Assembly (NCBI GenBank): GCA_959347315.1
Contig: OY365810.1
Coordinates: forward strand, 4,385,467-4,449,466
Source: Bimastos eiseni
Taxonomy: Eukaryota; Annelida; Clitellata; Crassiclitellata; Lumbricidae
Direction: 5' to 3'
DNA length: 64,000 bases
Positions within the stretch are counted from its first letter, which is position 1, and each line of letters starts with the position of its first letter. The translations under genes were made by a program, and so were the position numbers. Positions 46,166-57,503 of this stretch are shown here, in pieces. A model generated the notes under the pieces. That model did not search any database, was not told the origin of the DNA, and worked only from the letters and a program-made list of their open reading frames with translations.

Positions 46166-47357
46166 GGGGCCGTTCACATATTATATAACGCATAACATCC
46201 CAATTTTTGACCCCCCCTAATAACGTTATATAGCAGCAGCTGTGACCCCCCACAACTATATTATATAACAGAAATGCTACCCACCTCCTACCCCACCTCA
46301 GCCTATAAGCACATTAAAAGACATACAATCGACATAATTATATTGCACAATTTGACACTTTTATAACAATACGATGTTAGTTAGCACTTTAATAGTAGTG
46401 ATTCAGCTGATGAATGCCTTTATCCAATTCAAGAACTGCAGTAAAAATCATCATATGCCCAATTAGCATTGTAACAAAAGCTACCTTAAAATTGTGTACT
46501 CTCTCGTGCCAACAATGATTAGACCAGATGTATGGAGCTCCTCTGCATCTTAATAATCGGACTTTTAATGGCGCTAAATTCACTTGTATTAATTACGGTA
46601 ACTAATTGGGTAATCGACGCTTGTCACCATGTATCTGCATTTAGCCTAAGCCTACTATAATACAGCATGATAATACATGGTAATGACGTAAATCCTATTT
46701 AGAAGCACCATTTTAGTTTCCCTCCTGTTTTGCACTACAAATGAGCATAACAGTATCACACAGAATGGATTGGTTTAATATTGAACTATCAGGTATGTAT
46801 CGATAAGTTCGCGGTACAACTCTACCTATTTAATAGCGTATGATGTATACAGAGTGTATACTACAACTGCAATTGGGTATTTAAGCAAACAAACTATTTA
46901 CACATACTATAGAAAATGAACTCAAACATTATGATAGTACCTACCAAAATAATTATTTCAAGTGAACTAATTTTAATTTAAACCAGAATCAAAACAAAAC
47001 ACACATAATTAAATTTTAGAGCGTTTAAAGCTATGCACATGAAATTATTAAAATTGTAAACAACAAATTGTGAAAGTAGATTTATAAAATAATAACTAAG
47101 AACGTCAAATCAATTCGCCAGGTGGCATCTAATGGTGCTAGTTTTGGTTCCCAACGTATTGTGAACTTCGATTAAACAATGAAGGTCCGTGGTACATGGA
47201 ATTTCCAATTGGCAAGCAAATAGGCAAAATAGCATAAGCTGAAAAAAGTTTGTTATATAACAAAACCTTCAACCTACCCCACACCCTACAATATAGCTAA
47301 CAAAATCGGAACCCACCCACCTACCCCTTGAGCGTTATATAATATGTGAACGGCCCC
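46166..47357. mobile_element. Complete PIF/Harbinger-like MITE
   Basis: Inverted ends GGGGCCGTTCACATATTATA (46166) and the complement ending at 47357 extend over about 27 bp, flanked by a TTA direct repeat (46163-46165 and 47358-47360). A 3-bp TTA target site is typical of PIF/Harbinger. No transposase is encoded in 1192 bp. It sits in gene D intron 1. A truncated relative starts at 12481. Superfamily assignment rests on the target site only. Confidence 0.82.
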
Positions 47358-47574
47358 TTACATCTCAGTAACGCGAGGTATGCAATGTGCTGTGTGCGTA
47401 AACAGATAATTGCTTTCTATAAATATAGTTCCTTCCCAATAGATGTTATAGTGTAAACTGTAAAGAGTCAAAGGACTGTCAGATGTACATAGTTTCAGAT
47501 GATGTTTTAAAAGTTGTCAAATACCCTATTAAAATTAAGCACGTCTTTCATGCACCAAGTATCGGGGATTCGAG

Positions 47575-48320
47575 CAGAGTTGTCCACAGTCCAGGTCGAT
47601 CCGTGTATTACGTCGGATCGGGTCGGGTCGAGTCACGAATAATCTGTAGATTAGGCGGGTCAAGATCCTGGCGGGTCGGATTGGGTCGGGTTCCAAACCC
47701 GGACCCAATTCAAAACACCAATTTTCTGCAGAGCTTAATTTTCAACTCACTCATAGTCATTTTGTTAATCAGTTACAATCAAAAGAATTGAATATGGCGA
47801 TGGAATTAGCCCAAAGACGTAGGGTAACACCGGATTTGTTTTTTTTCCACCGAACTCGACTCAAGCTTTCATATGGAATAATTTCTCATGAACTCAAGAA
47901 AAAAACGAAAGGTCAGGGCACTTATTACAAGCATGTGAGTAAGCGGGAGAGACAACGCTGGGACACACGGACCGGACACCGACGTACCCAATAATATACG
48001 GAATTCCTTTGTATATATCTATGGAAAAATTACACTTAGGCCAAAATAAATGGAATATACATAGGGTCTCTTCCTTGATCACATAATTATGTCAGACCGA
48101 TTGTGCTGCGTTTTTACGACATTAGAATTTGACGAGAAATAATATCAGTGGAATTCGCGAAAAACGCGACTCGGGTCGGGTCGGAATGGGGAGTCATGTA
48201 CGTCATGAGTCGTGTCGGGTCGGGTCGGGTCAGATATTTGACTTTAAAAGTTGGGTCGGGTCGGGTCGGGTCCATTTTTATTGGTCGACCCGACCCGGTC
48301 ACGAAAATTGGACAACTCTG
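47575..48320. mobile_element. Non-autonomous hAT-type element (GGGTC-rich), copy 2
   Basis: CAGAGTTGTCC at 47575 and GGACAACTCTG ending at 48320, flanked by GATTCGAG and GATTCTAG (7 of 8). It duplicated with the block and did not insert independently, because the insertion site is the same as at 200-949. Subterminal GGGTC arrays are at 47615-47690 and 48172-48275. Confidence 0.82.
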
Positions 48321-48474
48321 GATTCTAGGTAGACGCATGTATAGGCTAACTGATTCAAACTTTCGTCCTCTTTTTTAATGGGAAACAGTTGATAATATTT
48401 GTGATATTGAGTTCAAGCTCTTTCGACTGTATTATTTTGGAATTATCCAAGGTAACTATTTATTGTTCGTATAG

Positions 48475-48780
48475 AGACTGGTTCTGAATTTGGAGACGAT
48501 TGGCCACTTAGTGAATCTGACATCAGACTATTGGAAATCAATCGCGAGAGTTTGGTGGATCTTCTCGATACGAGCGATCTGTGCATCAGATTATATTCCA
48601 CGAAAGTCATTAATAATCGGCAAAAACAGTTCATCCTCTCGAAACCAACTGATGCTGAGAAAAACGAGGCACTGTTGGATATTATGACAAAATTCAGTAT
48701 TCCACAATACAAGATGACAATATCCTGTTTAAACGATTCCAATCAAGGTCACATTGCAAAAACACTATCAGAAAGAGGAG
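48475..48780 (+). CDS. Gene D, CARD2 exon
   Basis: 306 bp, phase 1 to phase 1, donor GTAAGT, same boundaries as the gene A exon. It reads LVDLLDTSDLCIRLYSTK, EKNEALLDIMTKFSIPQY and NQGHIAKTLSE. By my hand count it differs from gene A at about 43 of 306 bases, giving about 20 amino-acid changes, while the next 270 intronic bases differ at only about 10. Changes cluster in the middle and C-terminal helices, where CARD surfaces contact partners. Confidence 0.82.
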
Positions 48781-49644
48781 GTAAGTTATCTTCTAAGTAT
48801 GCCTACTACAAAGTTGAATATTCGCGTATAATTAATCAGTGCTTGAAATGCAAAATTATACGAAACGGAGCGAAACACTAACAAATGATTTAATCATTTA
48901 CAGGACAATTCTAAGATTAAACGAAAAATACAATTTAAAAAATGAAAACACAGACACAATCATCCGTTTTGACCATAATAATTATTTGTGACATGACGTC
49001 GACAGGTAAAAAAGATAACGTCAAAGGCAAATAAGCAACGAATATGGAAGAGTAAGGCTGTGCCACTGTTCGCCAACTCGTTTAATTTTAACGCCTTTTT
49101 ATTTACATTCTTCAAGATTAGTTCTGTAATTCATGACAGAAAGTGGACTTTACAATGTGGATTTTAATTATTTTCACTGGGAACAAGCTAAACCGCAGAA
49201 TGGCCACGAAATGAAATTTTTTATTCTTTCACGCGACGAAAAGAAGCTGTGTTCTGATGCGTTCATGCATATTTTACGAAACAGATAGTCAACACCGTTG
49301 CATTTTACGAACAGGAACGTGTTCTGTCCGTTGCGGTTTATTTCGAATCCTGCGTATAAGAAACAATTCGCAATTTAATAAGTTAACTGACCGCCAGTAA
49401 CTAATTACAACAGCTTCAAAGCACGTGGCGGAGTATTTATCGACAGTTAGTGATAGAAAACCGTAGCACAGTTGAAACTCAGTCAGATGTAAAAATGTCG
49501 ATCGAACGGCCATCAATCAACCTTTTTGCAGATGACCGGGACCATGGGAAATTTAAGGGCACGTGTGTTGGCTATCCAATTTTCTTACCCAATTACAATT
49601 GTTAATTCACAAAGGATGGCACGCACAATGTACAGTTTTCATTG

Positions 49645-50860
49645 TACAGGGTGGGCCATTAAAAAGAAACTCCCTGAAGTTTTTTACTAATATTTCGGCC
49701 AAAAGTAGAGATTAGTAAATGAAATTTTACAGACTCAAAACTAGTTTACATCTGCATATAATGACCAAATGTGAATGAAAAATTTCAAACAGAACAAATA
49801 TGACGTAACTTTCAATGAGTAGAACCTAGGTTTCTTGATGGTAAAAAACATTCAACACAGGAAAAATGACAAAAACGATTTTATGAAGTCACTTCTCAAG
49901 TTATTGCTGTAAAGTAAACTTCATAAATAGCATTGTCATTGAGAAGTGAAACGAGGAACCAGCGTATATGGACATCACTTTGACCTCAATATAGTGAGCA
50001 ATCGATCAAATTGGTAAATAAACATAGCTTTCCGTCGTGTCGCTGGGCAGATTATCATCACCGAGACTTGAATGCTCCTCAGCTCTGCTAGGCCGGCTGA
50101 ATGTTCGCGAGACGAAGCGTGTGTTCCTCACGGATGAGATGAACTGCTACCTTAATCCCCCAATCAGCAACCAAAACAATCGTGTTTGGTTCAGCGGAAA
50201 GAATCCAATGTCAAATCTGGTCGACTGATTGTTGAACGAAAAAATATTTCGCTCCACATGTCATGGCATCGGCTAGTATTTGTTTTGTGTGCAAAATTCG
50301 ACTTCATTTTGTTAATAAGAAAGACAAAGTGGATGCTATATATTACGTTGGCAACTGTTTCCACAATTAACATCCAATTGCAACTACATGGTGCCAGCTG
50401 GAATCCTCTTTCAACCACAAAGACGAGGTACCAGCTCATACTGCTCGCCTCACGCAAGATTGGCTCAGGGATCAATTTTTCTGGCTTCATTGAGAAGGAC
50501 CAATGGCCCCAAGGTCATCTGACTTGAACCATTGGATTGTCACATGTGGGAGCTATGCTCGAGAAATACCACATCCTGCGACCAAAGCTAAAAAAGGATG
50601 AGAGAATTAAAGTGACTTCATAAAATCGTTTTTGTTAATATTTCCTGCCAAAAATTTTTTTTGACAGTCAAAATACCGTGGCTGGGCTCATTATTAGTGA
50701 TACAACGTTTGTTCTGTTTGAAATATTTCATTCAAATTTTACTATTGTATGCAAATATGAATTGGTTTTGCGCTGGTAAAATTTCATTTACTAATCTCTA
50801 TTTTTGGCCGAAATATTATCAAAAAACCGGAGGGGCTTCTATTTAATGGCCCACCTTGTA
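49645..50860 (+). mobile_element. Mariner-type DNA transposon, copy 2, both ends present
   Basis: 1216 bp including flanking TA dinucleotides: left CAGGGTGGGCCATTAAAAAG, right ending GGCCCACCTTGTA. The decayed transposase has TDEMNCYLN (first aspartate retained here), NNRVWF, LIVERKNISLH and PLDCHMWGAML-like blocks in several frames. It lies in the gene D intron between CARD2 and TRADD-N, ending 124 bp before the TRADD-N exon. Confidence 0.88.
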
Positions 50861-50984
50861 TAATGTTCATCCATTGCGTCCTTTGCATGTGCTGTCTTTT
50901 TGCTGCGACATACAAGTGTATTGTGCTTTTTCAGATATTTAGCAAATATATATTAAAATATGCTTCCATTATTTATGTGTACAG

Positions 50985-51341
50985 TCGTTGTTCGAGTTCA
51001 CTCGAATATTGAAGGCGCCGTTAGAAATGTAGACGATTTGGAGGAGGAAGTCATCACCCAGTTAACGAGAGTTTTAGGAAATCGTTCTTCGGAAGAAGCC
51101 ACTCGGTTGTTGGAGCTGACCCAGCTCAGATTTATTGCCGCCAGGAAGGGACAAAGCATCGTTATTTATATCCACTGCGCGATGCACGATGAGCTGTTGC
51201 AACTGATCGATCTACTAAAGACGAAAACACTGGAGGGAATCATTGCAAGGGTCTTTACTGAAATTCTTTTGGTTGGAGACGCTACGAGGGTTACTTTGAC
51301 CTGGTCACAGGAAGAGTTCAGAAGAGCTGCTGTGTACTTTG
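50985..51341 (+). CDS. Gene D, TRADD-N-like domain exon
   Basis: 357 bp, phase 1 at both ends, acceptor TTTATGTGTACAG, donor GTTAGT. It starts VVVRVHSNIEGAV and has the core ARKGQSIVIYIHCAMHDELL, then LEGIIARVFTEILL and WSQEEFRRAAVYFG. It is the most diverged of the four TRADD-N-like copies and about 10 codons shorter, lacking the acidic TGIEG end, but it keeps the GQSIV strand and following helices. The frame is intact. Confidence 0.66.
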
Positions 51342-51731
51342 GTTAGTATGGGAAATTGATGCCGAAAGAATTACCACAGAGCAACATCATGTATGTAACT
51401 GTGTCTGTGTCAAGACAATATATATAGCACCTTTCTGGTGCTTTACAAAAGCGTTGTACATATGGCTGTCATAAGCAAGTGCATTTTCATAGAATAATCG
51501 CTGCAAAGGACGTATTGCAATTATTTCGTGTGCTATGATTTGCGACGAAGGCAAGAACTTAATCAATTTTGGGCCTATAGTTGGGGGTAGCCACAACATT
51601 GGAATTATTGGTAGAGGGTCGCAGGACTAAAAGGTTGAGAACCGCTGATATAAACCTTGTAATGCAACATCTCCCAGTGCTTTTTATAAACTGTTATGTC
51701 AAATAATGTCAGCTCTCAACTGCTATTCTAG
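51342..51731. other. Gene D intron
   Basis: No other feature seen. Confidence 0.6.
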
Positions 51732-51833
51732 ATTCTGATGTTGTGTCTTTGAGCGGAACTCTACAGTCAAAGCCAACAGTAGTCAAGAAAGAATCCCTTT
51801 CAACTGCATTTGTCTCGGAAGGTCGACATGGAG
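51732..51833 (+). CDS. Gene D, linker exon
   Basis: 102 bp, phase 1 to phase 1, acceptor GCTATTCTAG, donor GTAACA. It encodes DSDVVSLSGTLQSKPTVV and KKESLSTAFVSEGRHGG. Its start resembles the gene A linker at 4232 (DSVDGVSL), in line with the A-D relation. It is polar, serine-rich and has no fold signature. Confidence 0.58.
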
Positions 51834-52195
51834 GTAACATATTGACAGAAAAAAACTTATTTTACGAGTGAAATACATGCATGTCGTGCAATCCATTTTC
51901 ATTACTTCTTGAACGACGACGCTGTAAATATGAAATATCAAAATTGTTAATCACTTAAAATGAAACATTTGTCGAAATTCTCCAGAATTAATCCCCTCCC
52001 GATTCAATTTTTCATAGGAAGAGTAAACTCCACAAATTTATTTATGCTAGGAAGAATTAAATCTCGATTCAATTGATTCTTTTTAGGAATTAACTCCCTG
52101 GTTAATTTGGCCTTGGAGGAAGTAACTTCATCAGTCACTTGATGCCAGTGAGAAGTAGCGTACCATGCAGGTCATTTGAATAATTATACCCCTAG

Positions 52196-52580
52196 GTTTG
52201 CTTAAAGAAAGACCGAAATCTTCAGGTAGAATGCAAGAATGCTATGTCAACAGAATGGAATATCCATTCGATAGGAAGAAGAGATCCAAGCTCTACCTAT
52301 TTATTCTATGTGCGAGAATGGAGACCATAAAGTCTGGATTGTTTCAAGTTATTGTTATTAATCATTTAATAAATGATTCTACTAGAGATTTTCATCTTGT
52401 GGAATGCATAATAGTTGTAATAATTATACTCTATCCAGTTTTTTTTGTTCTACCATATGGTTTCAAGTATTATATTGTATTGTATTGAAGCATTTATAAA
52501 GCCCCTCTAGTAGGGTGAACCGTTCAGAAGCAAACAGATGACAAAAGCGCATTCCAAAAAGATAGATCAATTGAGGCAAA
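52196..52580 (+). pseudogene. Gene D, TQT-type linker exon split by an insertion
   Basis: The acceptor TACCCCTAG and start GLLKERPKSSGRMQ match the linker exons of C (36780) and E (58779) up to TATGTCAACA at about 52248. Then the sequence becomes unrelated for about 285 bp and similarity seems to resume with KQTDDKSAFQK at 52534. The intervening DNA ends with a TATTGTATTG tract and ATTTATAAAGC, like a LINE tail. The conserved donor is lost in the first part, so this exon is probably broken. Confidence 0.5.
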
Positions 52581-53702
52581 AGATCGAGACTGTGCCATAG
52601 CTGTTCTAGTTCGAGGAACCAAAAGGTCAAGTCTATCGAACGAGCGAAGTAAACGGAGGGAGAAAACTGAATGAGGCCGAATTTTTACGACAACCAGATT
52701 TTTCGTAGCAAGATCATCTGAGCCTAGAAGACTAGAATGAGAATTTTTAATTGTACGCGAGCATTTGTATAGTTATAGTTATGTCCTATTTTATTTGATA
52801 ATTGCGTAGGACTATAAGAAAATACCCGTGCAAAATTCTGGACATTTCGTTTTTTCGGGGAGGGTGCAAATCTTTGTGACGTCATGTTTTAGTGGGGCAT
52901 GACTTTTGCGATGACGTTTGACGATGGGTAGAAGGAGACAACAATCGTTCTATATCACATAATGTCGTTTATGAGACTCTGGTGGTGCTTTACCTATCGT
53001 GTGCAAACCCCACAAAGTTGAACTGGAAGCCGTTTTTGTTATTTACGCCGATTACGATTAGTTTTAAAAGCTACTCTAATGGAATTGAAGATTATTTGAT
53101 CTTAGTATGAAAACACAAGAATATATTAATGAGCCAACTTCTGGAAGCGAAGAGGCTCATAACACGTACACTTAGCCTGCGTTCTTACCAGCACAGCTAA
53201 CCGAGCCAATTGATATTCACATTAACAGAGCAATTATGAACTACCACAATACACTAGTCAATTGAATGCTTATTTTTGCAAAAAAGAGAATATATTGTAT
53301 TTAAAATAAATTAAACATGAGAAATGCCATTTTGTATGAAATTTTCATTCATTTTGGAGGCGCTGAGAAGTTATTTTTAATTAAATGTTTTAATTCAATA
53401 ATTTTTGGGGCCCCTGAAAGGTTATTTTTTATAAAATGTTTTAATTAATTTGGGGGCTCCCCGAGATGTTATTTTGTATGAAATATTTTCATTCATTGGG
53501 GGCCCCTGAGATGTTAGTTTGTATAAAATGTTTTCATTTGGTGGGACCACTTGAGATGTTATTTTGTATGTAATTGTTTTCATGCATTCAGGGGCACCCT
53601 GAGATTTGGGTGAATCGCCATTGTCGGCGCTCATCAAAAGATCAAGTGAAAGTAATGTGATGGTCACTCTCTCTGCCGTCATGGGACTTTTGACGCTTAT
53701 TG
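52581..53702. other. Downstream of gene D
   Basis: No propeller exon or other gene was seen. At 53290-53610 there are four or five diverged units of about 60 bp with ATTTTGTATGAAATGTTTTC and GGGGCCCCTGAGATGTT, a degraded tandem repeat. Confidence 0.55.
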
Positions 53703-53875
53703 TGTGGCACAGTGGCCAATCGGTTAGAGCGGTCAGCCCGTAACGTTCAGTGTGCGGTGAGCGAGCGGGTTCAACCCTCGTCCGGGAAGTCACTGTGTAT
53801 GGACCTTGAGCAAGTCCTTCGCACACAATAGCTCTGCAGTACAACTGCAATTGCGCCGCCGAGGCGTGTGAATGT
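53703..53875 (+). mobile_element. tRNA-derived SINE, copy 3
   Basis: A-box-like AGTGGCCAATCGGTTAG at 53711 and B-box GGGTTCAACCC at 53767-53777, then the same body as the other two copies, ending GCCGCCGAGGCGTGTG. It is the only copy on the plus strand. Confidence 0.82.
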
Positions 53876-54107
53876 TTATTACCGCTCCGATCACACCGCG
53901 CACATGGGAGAGAAGAGAACACGGTACTGAAAAGCGGGCGGTTATTGCCGCAAGGTAATTGAACTAAACCCTGCAAGAGCAGTTACGATCCCCCCCGAAA
54001 TCATCAATTGAATACAAGGGTGCTTCGCACTCGCCTGTCGTTTTTGATCTGGTCCTTACAATTCAAAATTGAAATTTTGACTTGATGGCACAAAAAGAAT
54101 ACTTTCA

Positions 54108-55490
54108 AGAGGCCGTCGTTCCAGCCTACAGCTTCTTCGCTCTTTGCATACGAACCTATTCTGGCAACCATTCGACAGCTAGCTTTGAATTCTTCATTTA
54201 AGTTATGCGGACTGTAAATCCTACATCGTTTTATACTCAAGGGATTAACAGATGATTTCGCTCCATTCTTACAAATGCTTTACATTTCCGGCGACCATAT
54301 CATAGGTTACATGCAGTGTTGTGTGCAAGACTTGAAACGTCAAGACCAAGACGAGACCGATACCGAGACCGTAAGGTGCCGAGACAGAGACCGAGACAGT
54401 AAACGACAAGTGATCTTATATAACCGACTGTCAAATACTAATGTATCAGTTTTCGGAAATAGTGTTCATTTTTAATTTCAATTTGAAACTTATAATGTAT
54501 ACAATACCAACTCCCGAGAACAGTTTCATATTGCCGCAGTTTATCTTTTTCGATCTCTTCGTAGGCCTATCTTCTGAATAGTAGGCCTACTGTATAAAGC
54601 AATCCTTTTTAGACACGTCTGAAATTTTCTAGACGATTTTAAACAAGAAAATTCGATACCAAAATACCAAAGGAAATTATAAATTTGCGCATATCCTTAC
54701 TAACCCTGAGAATCTCGAAGTTGTTCCGATCGTTTCGGTTATGGTGGTTTTGCATCAATGACAAACGGCACGCCATAGCTATTGTTTTATCAATGGCTTC
54801 AAATTGCGTAAATGCAAACTTCACAATTTCAGGTTCACTGTCAGAAATTTTTCCACTTTAACATAATTGAATTGATTTCAGTATCATGTGACTATCGCGT
54901 TAACCAGAATTACTGTCTGTTAGGCCAAAGCCTTATAATCGTGCCTACAAAACTGAAGATTCTCTCTAGTGGCGCAGAAGAAGGCAGGGCAGCATTAAAT
55001 TGTGAGAATAAATAGGCCTAAATAGTATTACTAAGACATCAAAGTAAAACGATTTTTGATCCAGGGTATTTTCACATTATCAACTTTTTTATTTATCAAG
55101 TAATGTAAAGTAATTTTTTACGTAATGTAATTTGAAATTACAAGTTACAGTTTCTTACAAAAAGCCGAGGAAGTACTTACAGGCAAAAAAGTAATTGAAT
55201 AATGAACTGCAAATAGCATTGCAAATTAACAATTACGATTGTAATTCAAATTACGTAATTTCTATTACTCAAATAAATTATTGCCCATCACTGCCGTCAG
55301 TGTAGGCTACTTATTATGCCTGAGTAGGTTTAGGGCCGCCATAGAGTTAGAGCAAAGTGGTCTTTAACACCTGCGAACAATGGCATATGAATTTGTCTTG
55401 CAGGTTAATAGGAAAATGTTTTTCCAGACCTTCAAGGGGATATCAAAAAGCAGCGAAATTGTTGACATAGGCCTATGAGTAGATGCAACG
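54108..55490. repeat. 1.4-kb repeat upstream of gene E, copy 2
   Basis: Matches 42680-44079 in order and orientation, with the hAT-type left end at 54311. It ends 100 bp before the gene E first CARD exon. After TAGATGCAAC the two copies differ. Confidence 0.88.
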
Positions 55491-55603
55491 AAGTGATGTC
55501 GACTTTTTGATACGCGGGGAGTTTCTTGCGCGTTTGCAAAATTTCAAGCGATATTGATAAAGTGAACAATAAGTTTAGTTTCTTTTCAGAGCCCACTTAC
55601 AAA

Positions 55604-55880
55604 ATGTCTCACGCTGACGCTATAGAGAAGAACTACGACGTTCTTCTAAGATGTACGACCATCAATGACTATGTAATCGACTTTTTAAAAGCCGAGAAAG
55701 TACTAGACAGAATGCAAGAGGCCAAACTCAGAGCAAAAAAACGAAATCCGCTAAAGCAATGCATTCTCCTGTACCAATGGTTGAGAAACGTTACGACTGA
55801 GCAATACGAATCTTTTCTTGAAGTGATGAAGGATACTGAGCAGGAACATGTGGCAAATCTATTCAGAGGAAACACTGAAG
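55604..55880 (+). CDS. Gene E, first CARD exon with start codon
   Basis: Acceptor AGTTTCTTTTCAG ends at 55589, ATG at 55604 in the context ACAAAATGT. The product, MSHADAIEKNYDVLLR, has the same helices as gene C: INDYVIDFLKAEKVLDRM, LKQCILLYQWLRNV and EQEHVANLF. Phase 1 exit at GTACAT. Intact. Confidence 0.82.
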
Positions 55881-56834
55881 GTACATAGATGTGTAATGGG
55901 TGTATATGTCGCATAAGTGTGTATACTCTTTATGTGTGTATGTAAGAATGATCATTATAGTCATTTCATCTCTGTTTTTTTTACTAAAATCTGACCTCCC
56001 ACACATTATAATATATATATATAAATATAATATGAATTTGGACAAAAGTGAGAGTGCATGTTGAGCTAAGAAACCAAAAATAAGAGATTTCAGATATAAT
56101 GCAGTACAAGTATGTAAATTTGGCTGTCGATAAAGTTAAGGGACGGTACGACATCACCGCCTAAATACATGTATGAGAACACGAAAGGCACATGAAAGCA
56201 TTGTTAACACCTTCTAAGACGGATTGCTTAGTTAGGCCTATATCACAATGATTATTAATGCAGGTATGGTAAAGAGGTGGAGTACTGTAGACAATGTGCT
56301 CATCCTGAATATCTGAAGAGAATAATTATTGTCTGCCAATCTAGTCTGCGAACAGAACGACATTACTATTTGAATTTAAGAAGATGAAAGGTTAATGATC
56401 TGTTAAATTAAAAATCATGCAGTAACAATCTTAGACGTGGCGCTAATAGTCTATGATTGCTAAGAGTGGGGTCAATTATGACAGAGTTTTGATTCATATC
56501 AATTAGGCCTACCGCTACGAAGTCATTGCGATGCAGAGATAATTGTGGAAACATACATTATTTCAGAAGTTTGCACCGTCAAAATCACGATAGTTTCATA
56601 GATAAATTAAAAATATTACCGATAACATACAAATTTACAGCGGACAGCCTACTACGCCAATATTTGCTGTGCAACATATGGTTAGTGTTTCCAGGATTAT
56701 TACGATTTTTAATGTCTACATATATTAAAGAACTTTCGACTTTGTGGTTCTTCAAATAGACTTATTTGAGTGTAAGAATTCTATAATCAATTTCAACAAT
56801 AATTGCAAAATTTTTTTTATTCTTCTATTTCCAG

Positions 56835-57119
56835 AAGGCCATTTACCATTATCGGAATTCAGACACCAGCGTTTAGACAAAATCCGACCTAAAATAGCGA
56901 ATGTGATATGCATTGAAAGTGAATTGATTGCAGAGCTAAGAAGCTCAAAAGCAATAAGTAGAACCGATGCCGATGAAATAAGAGCAGAGAAAGTTGTTTA
57001 TGCGAAGGTCTCGAATTTGCTCAGCATTATTATGAGACGAAGCAACCACTCATACGACAATTTTCAAAAAGTACTCAGAAAAACTCTACAAACGGCTGCG
57101 GCCGATTATCTAAGTGAAG
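56835..57119 (+). CDS. Gene E, CARD2 exon
   Basis: 285 bp, phase 1 to phase 1, acceptor TTCTATTTCCAG, donor GTAAGT. It is fully open: GHLPLSEFRHQRLDKIRPK, SELIAELRSSKAISRTDAD, KVSNLLSIIMRRSNHSY and AAADYLSEG. It is the intact reference for the broken CARD2 exons of genes B and C. CARD by helix pattern, although the identity to known CARDs is low. Confidence 0.76.
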
Positions 57120-57503
57120 GTAAGTGTAACTATATGATGCAATCCAATATATTTTATTCATAAAAATGTGCATATGCTAATGGTCACAGTCAGAGAAGGA
57201 GTTACAGAAAAGGCTGGTACACGAAACCTTTCCAAGAAACCCATGGGTCAAGTACAGCTGCCTTCCTTGATGTAATCCGTTATGTAATAGCAGGCCTAAA
57301 AACAGCCTTTGTTAAGCTAAATCTTCCATGTCACCTGAACCATTCCAGGTTATTTTATAACTTTATCAATGATATATCGCTCTGAGATTTTCGCACTTGC
57401 AATTGCAGAGAATAAATGCGACTAAAATAACACACGGTTTGGGCACAATGAGTAACATTTGAACAATGTAGTCACTTTATATCACGGAGTGCGTGTTTTA
57501 CAG

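Larger units (their letters stand above)
47377..50832. repeat. Segmental duplication, copy 2
   Basis: Matches 1-3420 throughout in the same orientation. It starts right after the MITE (the first shared bases follow the TTA) and runs into the right end of the mariner element, which here is complete. It carries the CARD2 exon of gene D. Confidence 0.93.

Noticed and set aside
53703..53780. Functional tRNA gene
   Set aside because: A and B boxes are present but there is no acceptor stem or proper anticodon arm, and the same unit with a common tail occurs three times, so it is a SINE.
53422..53976. A 184-codon minus-strand frame
   Set aside because: It crosses the SINE antisense and a degraded tandem repeat, and repeats short peptides from that tandem DNA.
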